64,000 nucleotides of DNA. Source: JAAYFT01 sp041655755. GTDB lineage: Bacteria > Bacillota > Clostridia > Tissierellales > Tissierellaceae. How positions within the stretch are numbered: the first letter of the stretch is position 1; each line of letters starts with the position of its first letter. Location of the stretch: NCBI GenBank assembly GCA_041655755.1, contig JBBAEY010000002.1, positions 7,228 to 71,227 on the forward strand. Reading direction: 5' to 3'. Below the pieces are notes generated by a model. That model worked only from the letters and a program-made list of their open reading frames with translations. It did no database searches and was not told the origin of the DNA. A program made the position numbers and the translations under genes. Of this stretch, positions 61,375 through 64,000 are shown piece by piece.

Positions 61375-63947
61375 TCCATCACCACCAGTTCAGCCAGCAT
61401 ACTTTCAAAGTTTGCTTCCAGGTCCTTATACTCTTCGTCCAAGTCGTTTAAGGTAGAGGAGTATCTGTCCTTTAACTGCTTTAAGGTGTCAAGTTCTGCT
61501 TCTAATGGCTTCTTTATTAGGTTTACCATATCTTCTATCAGGTCTCCGAACCATTTATCATAGGCTAAAGCACCCACTTCCTCATTGGTTAGATTTGAGA
61601 TTTTCTCTTCTACAAGTTCTCTAAGTTCTTTTTCACTTTCCCTGATATCCTTACTATGCTTGGATTTATCCTCCATAAGCTTCTCAACTTTTTTAAGGAG
61701 CTTATATTCTTCCGTGTCCTTTTTATATTTTTTGGCCTCATCTTTAATTGCCTTGGCCGTAAAGGAGTTTCCTGCTTCGCCTTCTTTGTTTTTGGTGATG
61801 CATTCAAATAGAACCTCATATTCTCCTGAGTCTTCAACCTTGGCAGCTTCAACCAGTTCTTCAAGCTCTGCTTCTGTTTCTGATAGATTTTGCTTTAAAC
61901 TGTCTATTTTTAAAGCCTCTTTGGAAAATAGTTGTTTAACAATAAGCTCACTTGGAATTAAGCTACTTATCCAGCCGTCTTGTTCCTCACGCTTGTTATT
62001 ACCAGAGCCCTTTGTCACCATTTTAGGTATTCTTATACGGGCAGCAGTGTAAAAATCACTTTGGCCGATAAGCTCAACATCTTCTATGAGAGAGTTCTTC
62101 CATATCTCCGCTATAATCTGATAACCGTCATAGGTATTAACAAAGCTAAAGCCAGATAAGAGCTCCTTGATATCTACAAGCATCTCATCCATAAGTCCTT
62201 TGATATTAGTGTCAGCCTTTGCACTTGTAATCATATCCCAATATTTATTGATATAACCTGTTATAGCTGTTGTTAGAGTTTCCGATAAAGCAGTAACCTT
62301 ATCGCTTTGCAGAACTTCTTTTTTTAGTTCTTCAATATTCTTGGTAAGTTCAAGGTAGTCTGGTCTAAGTTCCCTAAGGCTGGCATTTAAGATATCTGCC
62401 ACCATGGAGTTTAGGATAGTAAGTTCTTCAATATTATTCGCTGGAATACCCCCTAATAAATGGGCATCAACATCATGGTCTATATCTTCCGATTTAGGTG
62501 TTACATACCTCGGTATATTCAGGTTATATTCATTTTCTAAAATATCCTCTCTGGATACTAGGGCACTGTAACCTTCCTGAGCTTTTCTTTCTACATAGGT
62601 ATCTACAAGTCTTGCAATATGCTTTTCCTCTAGGACATTTTGCTTACCTTCTTTCTTAAACTCCTTAGAAGCATCGACAATTAGTACAGGCTCGTCCATT
62701 TTTCTATCCTTCTTTAGGATAAGGACTGTAACTGGTATACCCGTATTAGTGAATAGGTTGCTAGGTAGCCCTAGGACTGCATCTATATGGTTTTTATTTA
62801 TTAGCCTTTTCCTTATCTCACCCTCTGCACCGCCCCTAAACAAAACACCGTGAGGTAGGACAATAGCCATAGTACCGCCTTTTCTAAGATGGTAAAGCCC
62901 GTGTAATAGGAAGGCAAAATCTCCTTTTGAATCAGGTGGTAAAGTTCCTGCTATCTCAAATCTTGGGTCACTTACCTTAAGCCCTATCCTGTTCCAGTTC
63001 TTAAGAGAATAGGGCGGATTCATGACCACTGCGTCAAATAAAACACCTTCGTTTGGCCTTTCTGGGTCCTCTGGCCAGTCATAGGCAAGGGTGTCTGCGT
63101 TTCTCATGGTCATTTTCTCAGGGCGTACGCCGTGCAATAGTAAGTTCATTCGGGCTAAGTTATATGTGGCCGTATTTTTTTCCTGCCCGTAGTAGTGAAG
63201 GTCTTTTTGTGCATCTGTATCCAAGTGCTTACCAACAGTCAATAGAAGGGAACCCGAACCTACTGTAGGGTCATATATTTGGCTAATCTTAGAGGACTTG
63301 GATACTATCTGAGCCATAACCTCACTAACTTGGTGGGGAGTATAGAACTCTCCAGCCTTCTTGCCTGATTCCATGGCAAATTGACCTATCAGATATTCGT
63401 AGGCATCTCCTAAAATATCACTTTTCTGAAGAGTTATCATGTTCAGGTCTGCAAAGAGCATAATAAGGGCCTGAATATTCTTGCTTCGCTCATTTAAGTT
63501 ATTGCCAAGAGCTGTATCTGTTAAATCTATGGTAGAGCTGGCAAACAAGCCTTTAAAATCATTAGCACCTTCTTCCACATAGATGGAACGCTCAAATTCG
63601 TGTAGACTGTCTGTTACCTTTTGGAGTTCAAAATCCCCTGTATTAATGTCTTCAATCCATACTTGATAAAGGTAATCTGGTTTGATGTAATAGCCTAATA
63701 CTTTTTGGATAGTTTTATCTAAGGCTTCCCCATAGTCCTGTCTAGCTTTCTTGTAAGCTTCTAATAAATCTTTTTCACCTGTCTGTCCAAGACGGGCGGA
63801 GATTTTAAAGGTTTCTAAGGTCTTATCGCTTAGAAACTTATAGAACATTAGTCCCAACATATAGTCCTTGTATCTGCTGGCATCCATTGAGCCTCTGAGT
63901 TGTTTATGGTAATATCTAAATACAACTTTTGGCAACCAAAAATACAA
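61371..63947 (-). CDS. hsdM: Type I restriction enzyme M subunit (5' end apparently eroded)
   Basis: Up to 858 residues. SAM-binding motif I DPTVGSGSLL and motif IV NPPYSLKNW identify the N6-adenine methyltransferase. The C-terminal extension beyond residue 550 is a long charged, coiled region. The first conserved block, KQLRGSMDASRYKDYMLGLM, normally lies 20-30 residues in, after an LWxAAD-like helix. Here it is preceded only by a short atypical string from TTG at 63947 with a stop upstream and no clear ribosome site. ATG at 63887 would start inside the conserved block. The helical N-terminus, needed in HsdM, may be missing. Confidence 0.88.
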   Translation of the reverse strand: MYFWLPKVVFRYYHKQLRGSMDASRYKDYMLGLMFYKFLSDKTLETFKISARLGQTGEKDLLEAYKKARQDYGEALDKTIQKVLGYYIKPDYLYQVWIEDINTGDFELQKVTDSLHEFERSIYVEEGANDFKGLFASSTIDLTDTALGNNLNERSKNIQALIMLFADLNMITLQKSDILGDAYEYLIGQFAMESGKKAGEFYTPHQVSEVMAQIVSKSSKISQIYDPTVGSGSLLLTVGKHLDTDAQKDLHYYGQEKNTATYNLARMNLLLHGVRPEKMTMRNADTLAYDWPEDPERPNEGVLFDAVVMNPPYSLKNWNRIGLKVSDPRFEIAGTLPPDSKGDFAFLLHGLYHLRKGGTMAIVLPHGVLFRGGAEGEIRKRLINKNHIDAVLGLPSNLFTNTGIPVTVLILKKDRKMDEPVLIVDASKEFKKEGKQNVLEEKHIARLVDTYVERKAQEGYSALVSREDILENEYNLNIPRYVTPKSEDIDHDVDAHLLGGIPANNIEELTILNSMVADILNASLRELRPDYLELTKNIEELKKEVLQSDKVTALSETLTTAITGYINKYWDMITSAKADTNIKGLMDEMLVDIKELLSGFSFVNTYDGYQIIAEIWKNSLIEDVELIGQSDFYTAARIRIPKMVTKGSGNNKREEQDGWISSLIPSELIVKQLFSKEALKIDSLKQNLSETEAELEELVEAAKVEDSGEYEVLFECITKNKEGEAGNSFTAKAIKDEAKKYKKDTEEYKLLKKVEKLMEDKSKHSKDIRESEKELRELVEEKISNLTNEEVGALAYDKWFGDLIEDMVNLIKKPLEAELDTLKQLKDRYSSTLNDLDEEYKDLEANFESMLAELVVME
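63918..63947. repeat. Operator-like repeat at the 5' end of hsdM
   Basis: AAATACAA occurs at 63918-63925 and 63940-63947, exactly 22 bases apart. Between them is the palindrome TTTTGG-CAA-CCAAAA (63927-63941). A 22-base period equals about two helical turns, typical of a regulator binding on one face. Confidence 0.4.
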
Positions 63948-64000
63948 TTTTCATATAGATAAATAAAAAAGTAATTGCCAGCACCAAACCAATAATATAC

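Noticed and set aside
1..64000. CRISPR array, rRNA or tRNA genes
   Set aside because: I saw no regularly spaced repeats, no rRNA sequence and no tRNA-like TTCGANTC cloverleaf ends in the non-coding gaps.

Overview
The window is a low-GC, AT-rich stretch from an endospore-forming Firmicute. SpoIIAA, YqfC/YqfD, SpoIIP, the germination protease GPR and the SigA/DnaG macro-operon are all present. The gene order resembles Clostridia/Tissierellia, but the exact genus cannot be read from the sequence. Almost every gene lies on the minus strand; only rpsT and an alanyl-tRNA editing gene are on the plus strand.

Layout by position. (1) 0-7.8 kb: the truncated start of spoIIAA with a sigma-H-type promoter; a FolD lacking residues normally needed for cyclohydrolase activity; an NlpC/P60 wall hydrolase; a CDF metal transporter; an orphan adenine methyltransferase closely resembling C. 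difficile CamA; a chemoreceptor; and an EamA transporter. (2) 7.9-31.2 kb: RNase P RNA followed by the conserved Firmicutes block zinc-ribbon protein-nif3-trmK-rpoD-dnaG-dgt-ppdK regulator-ccpN-glyS-glyQ (T-box leader)-recO-era-cdd-DUF3048-dgkA/PAP2 fusion-ybeY-pgpH-phoH-yqfD-yqfC, then a separate nfeD-floA-small protein operon. (3) 31.5-43 kb: rpsU, then the CIRCE-controlled heat-shock operon hrcA-grpE-dnaK-dnaJ-prmA-rsmE-mtaB-HIT, with hemW and lepA upstream. (4) 43-54 kb: a small membrane protein, lepB, spoIIP, gpr, rpsT, holA, a 26-codon ORF with comEC, alaX, a double P-loop ATPase and a MATE exporter. (5) 54-64 kb: an accessory region with a GC-richer SLH/Ig-like/carboxypeptidase-regulatory surface protein, gene debris including a KilA-N/pirin chimera, two tiny coupled ORFs, and a type I restriction-modification system (hsdR, hsdS, hsdM) whose hsdM looks 5'-eroded at the right edge.

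Sporulation is a recurring theme. SpoIIAA begins the sigma-F switch, SpoIIP drives engulfment, GPR degrades SASPs at germination, and YqfC/YqfD belong to the mother-cell programme. Good matches to sigma-H promoters precede spoIIAA and dnaG (and a weaker one dgt), and a good sigma-E match precedes yqfC. In C. difficile, CamA-type methylation affects sporulation, so the CamA-like gene may link the epigenome to this programme. The most striking items are the CamA-like methyltransferase, the altered FolD, the kinase-phosphatase fusion, the sporulation promoters, the chimeric pseudogene and the small ORFs attached to hsdR. All start choices and promoter calls come from reading the sequence; no database search was run.
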